Shown here piece by piece: positions 23,465 to 31,584 of a DNA stretch of 64,000 nt. The translations under genes and the position numbers were made by a program. The first letter of the stretch is position 1; each line of letters opens with the position of its first letter. The notes beneath the pieces were generated by a model. That model did not search any database. It saw only the letters and a program-made list of their open reading frames with translations, and was not told the origin of the DNA. The DNA lies in assembly GCA_964472295.1 (NCBI GenBank), contig CAYYJQ010000006.1, positions 9,110 through 73,109 of the forward strand, read 5' to 3'. Origin of the DNA: JAJRZX01 sp964472295 (GTDB lineage: Bacteria > Desulfobacterota > GWC2-55-46 > JADFVP01).

Positions 23465-24727
23465 CTACTTCTCTTGTTCTTCTTCGACCGTCTCATCGGG
23501 CGCGGTCTTTTTTACGCGGAGTTTCCGGCGAATGGTGCTCAGTCCCCAGGCGGTCTTGAGGCCCAGTTTTGAGCCATAGAAGTTATCGAGAAGCGAGGCA
23601 GAGCCTTCGTTTTCCTCGAGGAGGAACCTGCCCTCCACAGGTGTTGTAACCATGCTGATGTCGCGTACCCAGTTGAAGTTTATGCCTTTTTTCTTAAGCG
23701 TCCTGTAGAGGTGCCGGTACACGGGAATAATCACCTCGGCGCTCAAGTCGTTCACATCAAGGGGCCTCTCCCTTGATGGCCGGAATATGGGAAGTATGGG
23801 CACAACACCTATGTCCGTAAGGTAATCTATGCCTTTTATCGTAGAGCCCGGTGGTTCAAGGCCCACTATGAGGTGCGAGGCCACTGTGCCGTTGGGGAAG
23901 ATTCCCGCGGCGTACTTCAGGGCCTCGAGTGTCCTCTTCCTTCCAATCATGCCCGCGCGCCCGGGGCAGATTATTGAGAAGAGCTCCTTGTCGAATATAT
24001 CGAGGTTATAGAGGAGCGAGTCCACGCCCGAGGCGTATGCCCTCTCTATCCAGTCGTTTTTGGCAGGCGGCAGGGCCTCGACAGCGACAAGGCAGTTGAA
24101 GTGCCTTTTTATGGCCTTTACATAGGGTTCAAGGAACTTCATGCCCCCGTCGTCACCCTCGGCATAACCTATGGAGAGGTATATTATGCCAGAGGCCCTC
24201 TCCCTGAAAACGGCCTTTACCGTCTCAAGGACCTCTTCCACAGTATATACCCGCGCCCCGGGCGTATCCACGTCAGAGCGGAAGTTGCCGGCGCAGTACC
24301 TGCACTGGGCGCTTGATTTAAAGAAGGCGCAACGCTGGTCCGGCGTAATGACCGTGTAACTCCCGTGGGTGCTGGCAATATCGCGAAGGCGCAGGCCAGT
24401 AGAGGTCTTCTGGTCATAGAACTTTGGAGGCTCGACTATCCTGACCTTTATCTCGGCCTTACCGTTAGTAAGCACATACCCCTTGCCTGATTTTTTAATG
24501 GCATAGGGGGACCGCACGGTAAACCAGTCTTCGCAGGGTATGTTTACGAGAGTTTTTTTCGGCAGGAGTATGTCAATACCCGAAGAGCCGCAGGCGCGCG
24601 CCCTTGCGACAGGGTCTTCTATGGCCGCGCCCCTGAGCATTAGGTCTATCTTCAGCGCGCCGGGGTTGTTAAAGTAATCCTTGCTCTTCAAAGCCACTTG
24701 ATTGCCCTGGGTTGACTTACGCGCCAA
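23465..24727 (-). CDS. Radical SAM protein with atypical cluster spacing
   Basis: A 420-residue protein. The likely cluster motif is C133-X8-C142-X2-C145 in 'RCAFFKSSAQCRYCAGNF', an unusual spacing versus CX3CX2C. Later pieces 'GIIYLSIGYAEGDDGG', 'LVAVEALPPAKND', 'VDSLLYNLDIFD' and 'ASHLIVGLEPPGS' fit a radical SAM TIM barrel (Elp3/biotin-synthase-like). It lies in the sulfur cluster between moeB and the SLC13 transporter. Function is not recognised; a role in sulfur insertion or thio-modification is possible only by context. Length is longer than the minimal radical SAM domain. Confidence 0.75.
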   Translation of the reverse strand: MARKSTQGNQVALKSKDYFNNPGALKIDLMLRGAAIEDPVARARACGSSGIDILLPKKTLVNIPCEDWFTVRSPYAIKKSGKGYVLTNGKAEIKVRIVEPPKFYDQKTSTGLRLRDIASTHGSYTVITPDQRCAFFKSSAQCRYCAGNFRSDVDTPGARVYTVEEVLETVKAVFRERASGIIYLSIGYAEGDDGGMKFLEPYVKAIKRHFNCLVAVEALPPAKNDWIERAYASGVDSLLYNLDIFDKELFSIICPGRAGMIGRKRTLEALKYAAGIFPNGTVASHLIVGLEPPGSTIKGIDYLTDIGVVPILPIFRPSRERPLDVNDLSAEVIIPVYRHLYRTLKKKGINFNWVRDISMVTTPVEGRFLLEENEGSASLLDNFYGSKLGLKTAWGLSTIRRKLRVKKTAPDETVEEEQEK

Positions 24728-24769
24728 TAAATTTGCAGAGAACAGGCGAGATGGACCGCAAACGCGCCC

Positions 24770-25582
24770 CTATATGGAACGGAGTTCGCAGGGGGCCTGC
24801 TCGTACAGAGAGAGCTCCTTTATGGTGGCCTTCTCGCCGCAAAGAGCGCAGTCCGGGTCGCGCCGCACCTTGACCTTTCTGAAGTTACTGCCAAGGGCGT
24901 CGTATATAAGGAGTTCTCCGGCAAGAGACCTGCCAATGGAGAGTATCTCTTTTACGGCCTCCACTGCCTGAAGAACGCCTATTACCCCGGCAAGGGCGCC
25001 GAGTACTCCCGCCTCCTGACAGGACGGCACCATGCCCTTTGGCGGCGGCTCGGGGTAGAGACACCTGTAACAGGGAAAGCCCTCGTGGGGTTTAAAGACC
25101 GCCACCTGCCCGTCAAACCTGAACATGCTCCCTGAGACAAGGGTCTTGCCCTCGAAAAAAGAGGCATCGTTCATGAGGTAGCGTGTTGGAAAGTTATCGG
25201 ACCCATCGAGGACAACGTCATAATCGCGAAGCACCTCGCGGATGTTTTCCGTGTCAAGACGGCCATTGATGGTGCGCACCTCAACATCGGGGTTCAGGTC
25301 CTTCATGGCCTTCTTCGCGCTCTCCACCTTGGGAACGCCTATGGTGGTCGTATCGTGTATTATCTGGCGCTGAAGATTGCTGAGGTCAACGCGGTCGCCA
25401 TCGGCAATGCCTATTGTCCCAACCCCGGCGGCGGCCAGATACAGGAGCGCCGGAGAGCCAAGGCCCCCGGCCCCGAGGACAAAGACCTTGCTCTCAAGGA
25501 GCTTTGCCTGACCCTTTCCGCCAACCTCGGGCAGTATGATGTGACGCGAGTACCGCTCTATCTGCTCGTCTGTAAAGTCCAT
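24770..25582 (-). CDS. moeB: MoeB/ThiF-type adenylyltransferase
   Basis: A 270-residue E1-like enzyme. It begins 'QIERYSRHIILPEVGGKGQ', has the ATP-binding GAGGLGSPALLYLAAAGVG, DGDRVDLSNLQRQ, and the zinc cysteines CYRC and CALC. The family adenylates the C-terminal glycine of a ThiS/MoaD-type carrier, so that sulfur can be loaded. The cognate carrier is very probably the ThiS-like protein at 27902. It lies downstream of the JAMM protease gene after a repeat-containing spacer of 273 bases. MoeB, ThiF and CysO-activating variants cannot be told apart by sequence alone. Confidence 0.88.
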   Translation of the reverse strand: MDFTDEQIERYSRHIILPEVGGKGQAKLLESKVFVLGAGGLGSPALLYLAAAGVGTIGIADGDRVDLSNLQRQIIHDTTTIGVPKVESAKKAMKDLNPDVEVRTINGRLDTENIREVLRDYDVVLDGSDNFPTRYLMNDASFFEGKTLVSGSMFRFDGQVAVFKPHEGFPCYRCLYPEPPPKGMVPSCQEAGVLGALAGVIGVLQAVEAVKEILSIGRSLAGELLIYDALGSNFRKVKVRRDPDCALCGEKATIKELSLYEQAPCELRSI

Positions 25583-25855
25583 CTTTTTTTAAAAAACCCC
25601 CTTCAAAAAAACATCACAAAAGAAAAGAATCGAAAATTTCCCTCCCACTTTCTTTTAGAAAAAAGAAAGTTTTCTGCTTGTGCGGCAATGCCCCGTGTCT
25701 TAAAGGGACATAGTCACTTAACAACCAGAGGCCACCAATGGGAATTCACCCAAAGAAAACCAATAGCAAAACAAAGGACGCGCCACCTTAGAGAGGCCTC
25801 AACGTAACATCACAAGCCCGCCTCGCAAAAAAAAGCGGGGCAAGGAAAACCAACT
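25583..25855. repeat. Composite CTTTCTTTT/AAAGAAAACCAAT repeat module
   Basis: Contains CACTTTCTTTTAGAAAA/AAGAAAGT near 25647, then about 70 bases on, a CAAAGAAAACCAATA motif near 25750. The same layout, with similar linker text, occurs near 29885 and 35112. No gene. Confidence 0.6.
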
Positions 25856-26308
25856 TCAGCCAATCTCCATGGGCTCTTCCTTGAAGGGCTCGTCCTCGTC
25901 CTCAAAAGTCCAGGACTTCATGGAGAACTCCTCGCCGTTCTTCACGGAGACTATGATATAGGAGTAGCCCGGCTGGGCCATCTCCCTGTCATACTCCGAA
26001 GGCCTGTCAGGGTGGTCAGGGTGCGAGTGATAAAACCCGAGGAGTTCAAGGCTCTGGGCGCGCGCCCCCTTGTCCGCAAGGTTAATCTCCCTCGGGTCCA
26101 TGAGATACCTGTCATGGGCACGCTCACGGTTAAGGTTCGTGCACTTGTCGGCGTAGAAGACCTTCCTTCCCATCATGGCATTCCCGATGAGCACGCCGCA
26201 ACACTCATGGGGATACTCGTTCCGGGCGTGGTCGATAATTATCTCGTATACGTCCTTTGGAACCTTCAACTTGTTCTTCTTCTTGAACTTGGAGAGTAGA
26301 CCCATCAA
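25856..26308 (-). CDS. JAMM/M67 family metalloprotease (Mec-like)
   Basis: A 150-residue protein with the JAMM motif 'HSHPDHPDRPSEYD' and an upstream Glu in 'NEYPHECCGVLIG'. Mycobacterial Mec+, beside cysM and cysO, releases cysteine from CysO, and HcyD-like and QbsD-like relatives trim the C-terminus of a carrier protein. Here it lies directly beside cysM and near a ThiS-like carrier that ends in GGGGS, so either carrier maturation or cysteine release is likely. The first ATG is used; no alternative is clearly better. Confidence 0.85.
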   Translation of the reverse strand: MMGLLSKFKKKNKLKVPKDVYEIIIDHARNEYPHECCGVLIGNAMMGRKVFYADKCTNLNRERAHDRYLMDPREINLADKGARAQSLELLGFYHSHPDHPDRPSEYDREMAQPGYSYIIVSVKNGEEFSMKSWTFEDEDEPFKEEPMEIG

Positions 26309-26399
26309 ATACCCCTTGAATTTTATCTGTTATGGGAAGAATGTCCCTGAGCACCTAAAAAAATATTAATGAATGAAAAACGTCTTTTTCAAAAAAACT

Positions 26400-26484
26400 G
26401 ATTGTCCGGCCCCCACCTGCACCGTCCCCACCTGCACCGCCCCCACCCGCACCGCAGGCCCCGCACCGCCGCCCCCCGGCCCGC
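26400..26484. repeat. C-rich (G-rich on minus) short tandem repeat
   Basis: Between the JAMM gene and cysM, a 15-base unit CCCCACCTGCACCG(C/T) occurs three times, followed by CCGCACCGCCGCCCCCC. The minus strand, which is the coding strand of the cluster, has G-runs (GGTGGGG, GGGGGGC) that could form a quadruplex. It begins immediately after the cysM stop. Confidence 0.65.
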
Positions 26485-27441
26485 TCAGTTCCAGAGGCTT
26501 GTTGATAGATACTTGTCCCCTCCGTCTGGAAATATGGTAACAATAAGACCCTCTTTTAGTTCTTTGGCCACGTTGAGCGCCCCGAGCATGGCCGCCCCGG
26601 AGGACTGGCCCACAAGAAGGCCCTCTTCCCTGGCGAGCCTCTTTGTCATCTCATAGGACTCTTCCGTTGAGGCCGGAATCTTTCTGTCAAGGCGGTCCTC
26701 GTGATATATGCCCGGCACTATGGATGAGGCCATATGCTTCAATCCTTCGAGGCCGTGCATGGGGTTGTCGGGCTCAACAGCGACAACTTCTATCTTGCTA
26801 TTAAACTCCTTGAGCCTGCGCATGGTGCCCATAATGGTGCCGCCCGTGCCTATGGTAGCCACGAAATGGGTAACCCTGCCCCCTGTCTGCTCGATAATCT
26901 CCCGGCCCGTGCCGTGGTAATGGGCAAGGGGGTTGGAGGGGTTGTTGTACTGGTCGAGCTTGCAGTATTTCTCGGGGTTATCGACGTATAGTTTCCACGC
27001 AAGGCGTATGGCCCCGTCCGAGCCCTCGAAGGGGCTCGAAAAAATGACCTTGGCGCCAAAGGCATCAAGAATCTTCTTTCTCTCGGAACTCACGTTCTCT
27101 GGCACAACGAGTTCCACGCGGTGCCCCTTTACGGCGCCTATCCAGGCATAGGCAATACCCGTGTTGCCCGAGGTGGAATCGAGTATAATCTTGTCCTTTG
27201 TGAGCCTGCCGCTACGCTCGGCGTCCTCTATCATGCGGAGCGCGGGCCTGTCCTTTACAGAGCCCCCCGGGTTCGCGGACTCGAGCTTGGCGTATATCTT
27301 GACGCCGTCGGGGAGCCCACGCGTAATATTATTTATCCTCACAAGGGGCGTATTACCCACGAGGTCGAGGGCCGAGTCCCTTGCCTTTGGCGCCGCGGGA
27401 CTACCCTCTGCGTCAATGTTCCTGAATGTACTGCTCCTCAT
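26485..27441 (-). CDS. cysM: Cysteine synthase, CysM (sulfur-carrier-type)
   Basis: The start at 27441 (MRSSTFRNID) is preferred, because AGGGGG precedes it; a longer frame starts at 27471. The product is about 318 residues. Features are 'GNTPLVRINN', the PLP lysine in PGGSVKDRPALRM, 'SGNTGIAYAW', 'GTGGTIMGTMRR' and the C-terminal 'GDKYLSTSLWN', which is typical of the CysM group that can use a sulfur-carrier protein. The reaction is O-acetylserine or O-phosphoserine plus sulfide or carrier thiocarboxylate to cysteine. The JAMM gene is next downstream. Confidence 0.9.
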   Translation of the reverse strand: MRSSTFRNIDAEGSPAAPKARDSALDLVGNTPLVRINNITRGLPDGVKIYAKLESANPGGSVKDRPALRMIEDAERSGRLTKDKIILDSTSGNTGIAYAWIGAVKGHRVELVVPENVSSERKKILDAFGAKVIFSSPFEGSDGAIRLAWKLYVDNPEKYCKLDQYNNPSNPLAHYHGTGREIIEQTGGRVTHFVATIGTGGTIMGTMRRLKEFNSKIEVVAVEPDNPMHGLEGLKHMASSIVPGIYHEDRLDRKIPASTEESYEMTKRLAREEGLLVGQSSGAAMLGALNVAKELKEGLIVTIFPDGGDKYLSTSLWN

Positions 27442-27668
27442 TAAAGGCCCCCTGGCTTCACGCGAGAGCATGAAGATAAAGAGTTAAAACCTTACTTTTT
27501 ATAAGGATTTCGGTATACATTAGCAAATCACTCAAGTTTTCAGATTATAATACCCTACCTCTCTTGTCAAGAATAATCTTGTGAAATTAAGGGGGGAACT
27601 GGGTTCAACGCTCTTAACGGCAGGACAGCCGCACCCATGTTGCAACGCCGATGGAGGGCCTCAAAAAA

Positions 27669-27905
27669 CTACTCTATAATATCGAGTTCAATGGGTTCCA
27701 CCTTCACGCCGTTATCGGAGAAAAAGTCCATTGCCTTCTCGATTTCCTCGCGTTCTCCCTCGAGTTCAAGGGCCACGATGCCTATCTTGTCAGTGACAGA
27801 GGCCTGCCTTATGTTGGTTATGACCTTGAACCTGCGTGTGCACTGACAGAGGAGGGGTTCTCTCACCTTTTCCGGCGGATAGGTGAGGTAGACCTTTTTC
27901 TTCAA
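27669..27905 (-). CDS. NIL-domain protein
   Basis: A 78-residue stand-alone NIL domain: 'KVYLTYPPEKVREPLLCQCT' at the start and 'IGIVALELEGEREEIEKAMDFF' (about 42-63), ending in a beta-strand. NIL domains occur in MetN methionine ABC ATPases and in proteins of homocysteine synthesis. Its start codon overlaps the stop of the ThiS-like gene by four bases (ATGA). A methionine or homocysteine sensor or partner role is inferred by position. Confidence 0.85.
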   Translation of the reverse strand: MKKKVYLTYPPEKVREPLLCQCTRRFKVITNIRQASVTDKIGIVALELEGEREEIEKAMDFFSDNGVKVEPIELDIIE

Positions 27906-28186
27906 CTGCCACCCCCTCCGGCAATGGCCGGTATTATGGAGAGTTCGTCATTGTCATTGACAGAAGTCGAGAGATTATCCATGAAGCGTATATCCTCGTC
28001 GTTCAGGTAGAGGTTCACGAATCTGCGGAGGTTGCCGTCGGGTTCGCATATGCGCTCCTTGATGCCGGGATAGTTTTTCTCGAGGTCTTCTATTATCTCG
28101 GCAACGCTCGCGCCCTCTGCCGTAACCTCGTCCAGGTCCTTGGTAATCTTCCTTAGTGGAGTTGGTATCCTTACCTTTACCGCCAT
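27902..28186 (-). CDS. ThiS/MoaD-type sulfur-carrier protein
   Basis: A 94-residue beta-grasp protein: 'MAVKVRIPTPLRKITKDLDE', 'VNLYLNDEDIRFMDNLST', 'DELSIIPAIAGGGGS'. Carrier proteins become active when a terminal Gly-Gly is exposed and adenylated by a MoeB/ThiF-type E1. Here one extra Ser follows GGGG, so a protease must remove at least one residue; the nearby JAMM protein is the evident candidate. The gene is coupled to the NIL gene and lies in the cluster with cysM. Strong resemblance to CysO/HcyS-type systems; the exact acceptor is not settled. Confidence 0.88.
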   Translation of the reverse strand: MAVKVRIPTPLRKITKDLDEVTAEGASVAEIIEDLEKNYPGIKERICEPDGNLRRFVNLYLNDEDIRFMDNLSTSVNDNDELSIIPAIAGGGGS

Positions 28187-28221
28187 GATTCTATCCTCCT
28201 TGAAATCTGTATTTTTTGGAG

Positions 28222-28461
28222 TTACTCCGAGACTTCTATTAGAAGCCTGAAGGAACCATCGTCTTTGCTTACCTTTACAATCTTGTGCCCTTCTTCCTTG
28301 ACGCTCTTGGGGACGTTCTGAATGGGCTCGCCGCTGTCAAGGATTACCTCGAGGACCTCTCCCGGTTCCATGGCCTCGAGTTTGAGTTTTGTCTTTACAA
28401 AGTTGGTGGGGCACATTACGCCGCGAAGATCAAGCGATGCCTTTGCTTTTATCTCAGTCAT
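28222..28461 (-). CDS. TusA/SirA-family sulfurtransferase
   Basis: A 79-residue protein with the conserved 'LDLRGVMCPTNFVKTK' motif, in which Cys17 is the persulfide-carrying residue followed by Pro. TusA proteins relay sulfur among carriers. It sits directly after the sulfite reductase and before the ThiS-like gene; a role in passing reduced sulfur to the carrier is inferred. GGAGG is not evident before the start, which is the first ATG. Confidence 0.88.
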   Translation of the reverse strand: MTEIKAKASLDLRGVMCPTNFVKTKLKLEAMEPGEVLEVILDSGEPIQNVPKSVKEEGHKIVKVSKDDGSFRLLIEVSE

Positions 28462-28866
28462 ATCAGCCTTTCGGTCTTAATTTTGATGGGTGGAGCGAAG
28501 CGAAACCCATCCTAAAATTTGGTGGGCAGTGCCCACCCTACCACACTCTCCAATGGCCGTAAGGCCATTGGTATTGGTTTTCTTTGCCGCGCTTTCTTAT
28601 TTGTAAAGCGTGCCTGTTATGCGTTATGTCCCAAAAGTCCAGAAGCACATCGCCGCCCAATCAAAAAACTTTCTTTTTCCAAAAAGAAAGTAAGAAAATC
28701 TTTTATTTTCTTCTTTTTGGCGGGCGAAGCCCGGCCACTCCCCCTTCTTTTCTTCTTTCGTCTTCAGGCGGGCGAAGCCCGCCTCTTTCTCTTCTGTTTC
28801 TGTCTTTTGGTGGGCGCAGCCCACCCTACGCCCCTTTTTCTCTCCCCTTTTCTTTCTTTCCCCCTG
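28462..28866. repeat. Repeat-filled spacer upstream of tusA
   Basis: About 405 bases with no gene. Holds GGTGGGC-agt-GCCCACC near 28521, TTGGTTTTCTTTG near 28572, a CTTTCTTT(N)AAAGAAAG hairpin near 28665, GGCGGGC-gaa-GCCCGCC near 28767 and GGTGGGC-gca-GCCCACC near 28808. The sulfite reductase and tusA are on either side on the same strand. Confidence 0.65.
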
Positions 28867-29856
28867 TCAGTCCCCCTGGTCGATGAGTGGTCTGTCCGTT
28901 GGGGGATGGTCTGGTTTTACGGCGTATTCGCCAAAGACAGGGGCCATATGTTCAACATAGTCTTTCATGCCCAATCTCTGAAGAGTTTTCCCTATCCTCT
29001 CGAATCTCTTGCCGTTTTCCTGATACCACTTTACTGTCCTGTCAATGGCGTCACTGACCTTGTCTTCAGGGAGAAAGCGGCAGACCTGTACGCCCTCTAT
29101 GGGATGCCGTCCGTGCCGTCCACCGACGCGCACAATAAAACCGTGTTGTTTGGGTTTCCATGCCTCTGTTGGGCAGGCCCGTATGCAGTCCGCGCAGTAG
29201 AGGCATTTTTGCGCGTCGAAAATTGGTTCTCCCGTATCCGGGTGGGCCTCTATCGCGCCTTCCTTGCAGGCCTCGGAACAGATAGTGCAGCCTGTGCAGA
29301 GGTCCTGCTCCCACTCGGGGTCCACGACGCCCTGAAAGCCAAGGTCCATCTCGACAGTGCGGGAGCAGTCTATGGGACAACCCGAAAAAGAGGTCTTGAA
29401 CTTATGGGGCGTATTCGTGCCAAAGAACTTTTCGTCTACCATGCGCGCCATCTTCTGCGCATCAATGAGGCCATTGGGGTTGTACTCGCAACCGCCGCAG
29501 GCAGTGGGCACGCGGACCCTGGGGCCGCAGGACGCCACTTTCTGGCCTATCTTCTCAAGTTCAGCCACAAGGGCATGAAAGTCCTTGTAGTCCACGTAGA
29601 GGATTTCAAGGGACTGGCGGTAACTGAAGTGCACCACGCCTTCCCTGCTGTACTTTTTGGCGAGTTTCGAAATCTCAACAAGTTTATCCACGCTCATCCT
29701 GCCGCCAGGGCAACGAAGGCGCACCGTGAAGAGGTCTTTTTGCCTCTGCTTTATGAAACCGCCTGATTTCAGGTCATTGAAGTTAACCTTGCCGCTAAGG
29801 TCCGTGAGGTCAAGGTCCACCTTTGTAGACTTGTCCTCTATAAAGTGATCGGTCAT
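28867..29856 (-). CDS. Siroheme sulfite reductase with ferredoxin domain
   Basis: A 329-residue protein. The N-terminal half matches the nitrite/sulfite reductase fold (GGFIKQRQKDLF, GRMSVDKLVEI, VHFSYRQSLEI). The siroheme-4Fe4S cysteines are in 'CGPRVRVPTACGGCEYNPNG' and 'FSGCPIDCSR'. Two 4Fe-4S clusters follow: CTGCTICSEAC and CLYCADCIRACP, an inserted ferredoxin. This arrangement resembles the small anaerobic sulfite reductases (AsrC-like and dsr-related), rather than the two-domain CysI (~570 aa). The reaction is sulfite to sulfide. No DsrAB pair is present, so assimilation is more likely. Confidence 0.88.
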   Translation of the reverse strand: MTDHFIEDKSTKVDLDLTDLSGKVNFNDLKSGGFIKQRQKDLFTVRLRCPGGRMSVDKLVEISKLAKKYSREGVVHFSYRQSLEILYVDYKDFHALVAELEKIGQKVASCGPRVRVPTACGGCEYNPNGLIDAQKMARMVDEKFFGTNTPHKFKTSFSGCPIDCSRTVEMDLGFQGVVDPEWEQDLCTGCTICSEACKEGAIEAHPDTGEPIFDAQKCLYCADCIRACPTEAWKPKQHGFIVRVGGRHGRHPIEGVQVCRFLPEDKVSDAIDRTVKWYQENGKRFERIGKTLQRLGMKDYVEHMAPVFGEYAVKPDHPPTDRPLIDQGD

Positions 29857-30251
29857 GAAAAAGCCTCCTTGAGTATAAAAAACTCCCTACTTTCTTTTAG
29901 AAAAAAGAAAGTTTTCTGCTTGTCCAACAATGCCCCTTTGTCTCTCAGGGACATAATCCCATAATAGACGTGAGACACCAGTAGTCAAAGAAAACCAGTA
30001 TTGGCGCAATGATGCCGTCTCTTAAGAGAGACCCAATCTTTTAATCATACCAGAACCATAGAGGTCTTGACAAGCCCCCCCTTGACCCCTGCCCCCTGAT
30101 TCCCTGACACATGCCCCTTTGCGCCTATGGTCCTTAAACACCCCCGCCCCCCTGTCCCCGTTCTGCCCTTTTGCCCCCCTTCTGCTCCCTGCCCGGTATA
30201 CACCCACATCCCGTCTGCCTGGCTCCCCCCGCCTGTCCCCCATTGCCCCTC
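29857..30251. repeat. Composite repeat and C-rich tract between sir and thrC-like genes
   Basis: About 395 bases with no gene. The module ACTTTCTTTTAGAAAA/AAGAAAGT near 29888, ending in CAAAGAAAACCAGTA near 29988, resembles those at 25647 and 35112. From 30060 to 30250 the plus strand is strongly C-rich, with almost no purines in runs and no repeated unit; its minus strand is G-rich. Confidence 0.6.
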
Positions 30252-31505
30252 TTACTTGGAGGCCCGCTTTTTAACGGTATTGTTCTCAAGGAGGGCGTCG
30301 AACTCGGCAAGACGCGCGGCTATAACAGGAGGTTCGGCTATCTTTCCGGCGAGGCACTCCTGAGTCTTGAGGCCGTTTCCTGTGACAGATACCACTATGG
30401 ACTCATCGCGCGGAATGCGGCCCTGCTCGATGAGTTTCTTCGTGACGCCGAGGGTAACGCCTCCAGCGGTCTCGGCGAATATGCCCTCTGTCTCGGCAAG
30501 GAGTTTCATGGCCTCTATTATCTCCTCGTCTGATACGTCCTCTGCCCAGCCGCCGCTATCCCTGATGGCCCGCGCCGAGTAGAAACCATCGGCAGGGTTG
30601 CCTATGGCAAGGGACTTGGCGATTGTATCTGGCATCACGGGGCGTATGAGTTCGCTCTCTTCCTTCACGGCGGTGACAATGGGCGCGCAACCCGTGGCCT
30701 GAGCGCCATAGACCCTCGCGGGCTCGCCGTCCACGAGGCCCAGGGCCTTGAACTCCTTGAAGGCCTTCCATATCTTTGTGATGAGAGAGCCGCCCGCCAT
30801 TGGCACGATAACGTGCCTCGGGAACTTCCAGCCCAACTGCTCGGCTATCTCGTAGCCAAAGGTCTTGGAGCCCTCGGCATAATAGGGCCTGATGTTGATG
30901 TTCACAAAGGCCCAGCCGTACTTTCCGCCTATCTCGCTGCAGAGGCGGTTCACCTCGTCGTATGTGCCCTTTATGCCCACAAGGTTGGTGCCGTAGACAA
31001 GTGTTCCCGTTATCTTTGTCTGCTCAAGATCAAAGGGTATGAAGACAAAACTCTCAAGGCCGCAGGCCGCGGAGTTGGCGGCAACGGAATTGGCGAGGTT
31101 GCCCGTGGAGGCGCAGGCAACGACATCAAAACCCATCTCCCGGGCCCTTGAGATGGCCACGGAGACTACGCGGTCTTTAAACGAGAGCGTCGGGTAATTC
31201 ACGGCGTCGTTCTTTATGTATATCTCCTTGACGCCAAGGGCCTCGCCAAGATTACGCGCCCGTATGAGAGGCGTGAAGCCCGAACTCATGCCAACCGTTG
31301 GCTCGGTGTCTATGGGGAGGAGCTCGCGGTAACGCCACATGTTTGGCCCCCGCGAAGTAATGACATCGCGGCTGATGGCCTTTCCTATCCTCTCGTAATC
31401 ATAGTCCACCTCAAGGGGTCCGAAGCAGAACTCACAGACATGCACAGCCTCAAGGGGATAGCCCTTGCCGCACTCCCTGCACTTAAGTCTCTTCATGTAC
31501 TTCAT
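30252..31505 (-). CDS. thrC: Threonine synthase-like PLP enzyme
   Basis: A 417-residue protein. An N-terminal zinc-ribbon-like part has C9/C12 and C24/C27 (KCRECGKGY, HVCEFCFG). The PLP-binding region is 'PTLSFKDRVVSVAIS' and the SAM-independent fold II motifs are 'CASTGNLANSVAAN' and 'VPMAGGSLITKIWKAF'. Threonine synthase converts O-phosphohomoserine to threonine. It is under a SAM-I riboswitch and heads a sulfur cluster, which suggests a use of the same substrate in methionine or homocysteine synthesis, but this is only inference. A second in-frame ATG (31496) is possible. Confidence 0.85.
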   Translation of the reverse strand: MKYMKRLKCRECGKGYPLEAVHVCEFCFGPLEVDYDYERIGKAISRDVITSRGPNMWRYRELLPIDTEPTVGMSSGFTPLIRARNLGEALGVKEIYIKNDAVNYPTLSFKDRVVSVAISRAREMGFDVVACASTGNLANSVAANSAACGLESFVFIPFDLEQTKITGTLVYGTNLVGIKGTYDEVNRLCSEIGGKYGWAFVNINIRPYYAEGSKTFGYEIAEQLGWKFPRHVIVPMAGGSLITKIWKAFKEFKALGLVDGEPARVYGAQATGCAPIVTAVKEESELIRPVMPDTIAKSLAIGNPADGFYSARAIRDSGGWAEDVSDEEIIEAMKLLAETEGIFAETAGGVTLGVTKKLIEQGRIPRDESIVVSVTGNGLKTQECLAGKIAEPPVIAARLAEFDALLENNTVKKRASK

Positions 31506-31584
31506 GAACGTTTTTCCTCCGCCTCTTACGTTAAAAAACCATGTAAACCCCGTGTCTTGTCTTTAAACGAAGGCAATTGCGGGC

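Noticed and set aside
28519..29766. A 415-codon open frame on the plus strand.
   Set aside because: It is antisense to the sulfite reductase and starts in repeat sequence; the minus frame has all siroheme and ferredoxin cysteines.
28867..29856. Dissimilatory sulfite reductase subunit.
   Set aside because: Only one gene is present, next to assimilatory genes; no DsrA/B pair, DsrC or Dsr membrane complex is linked.
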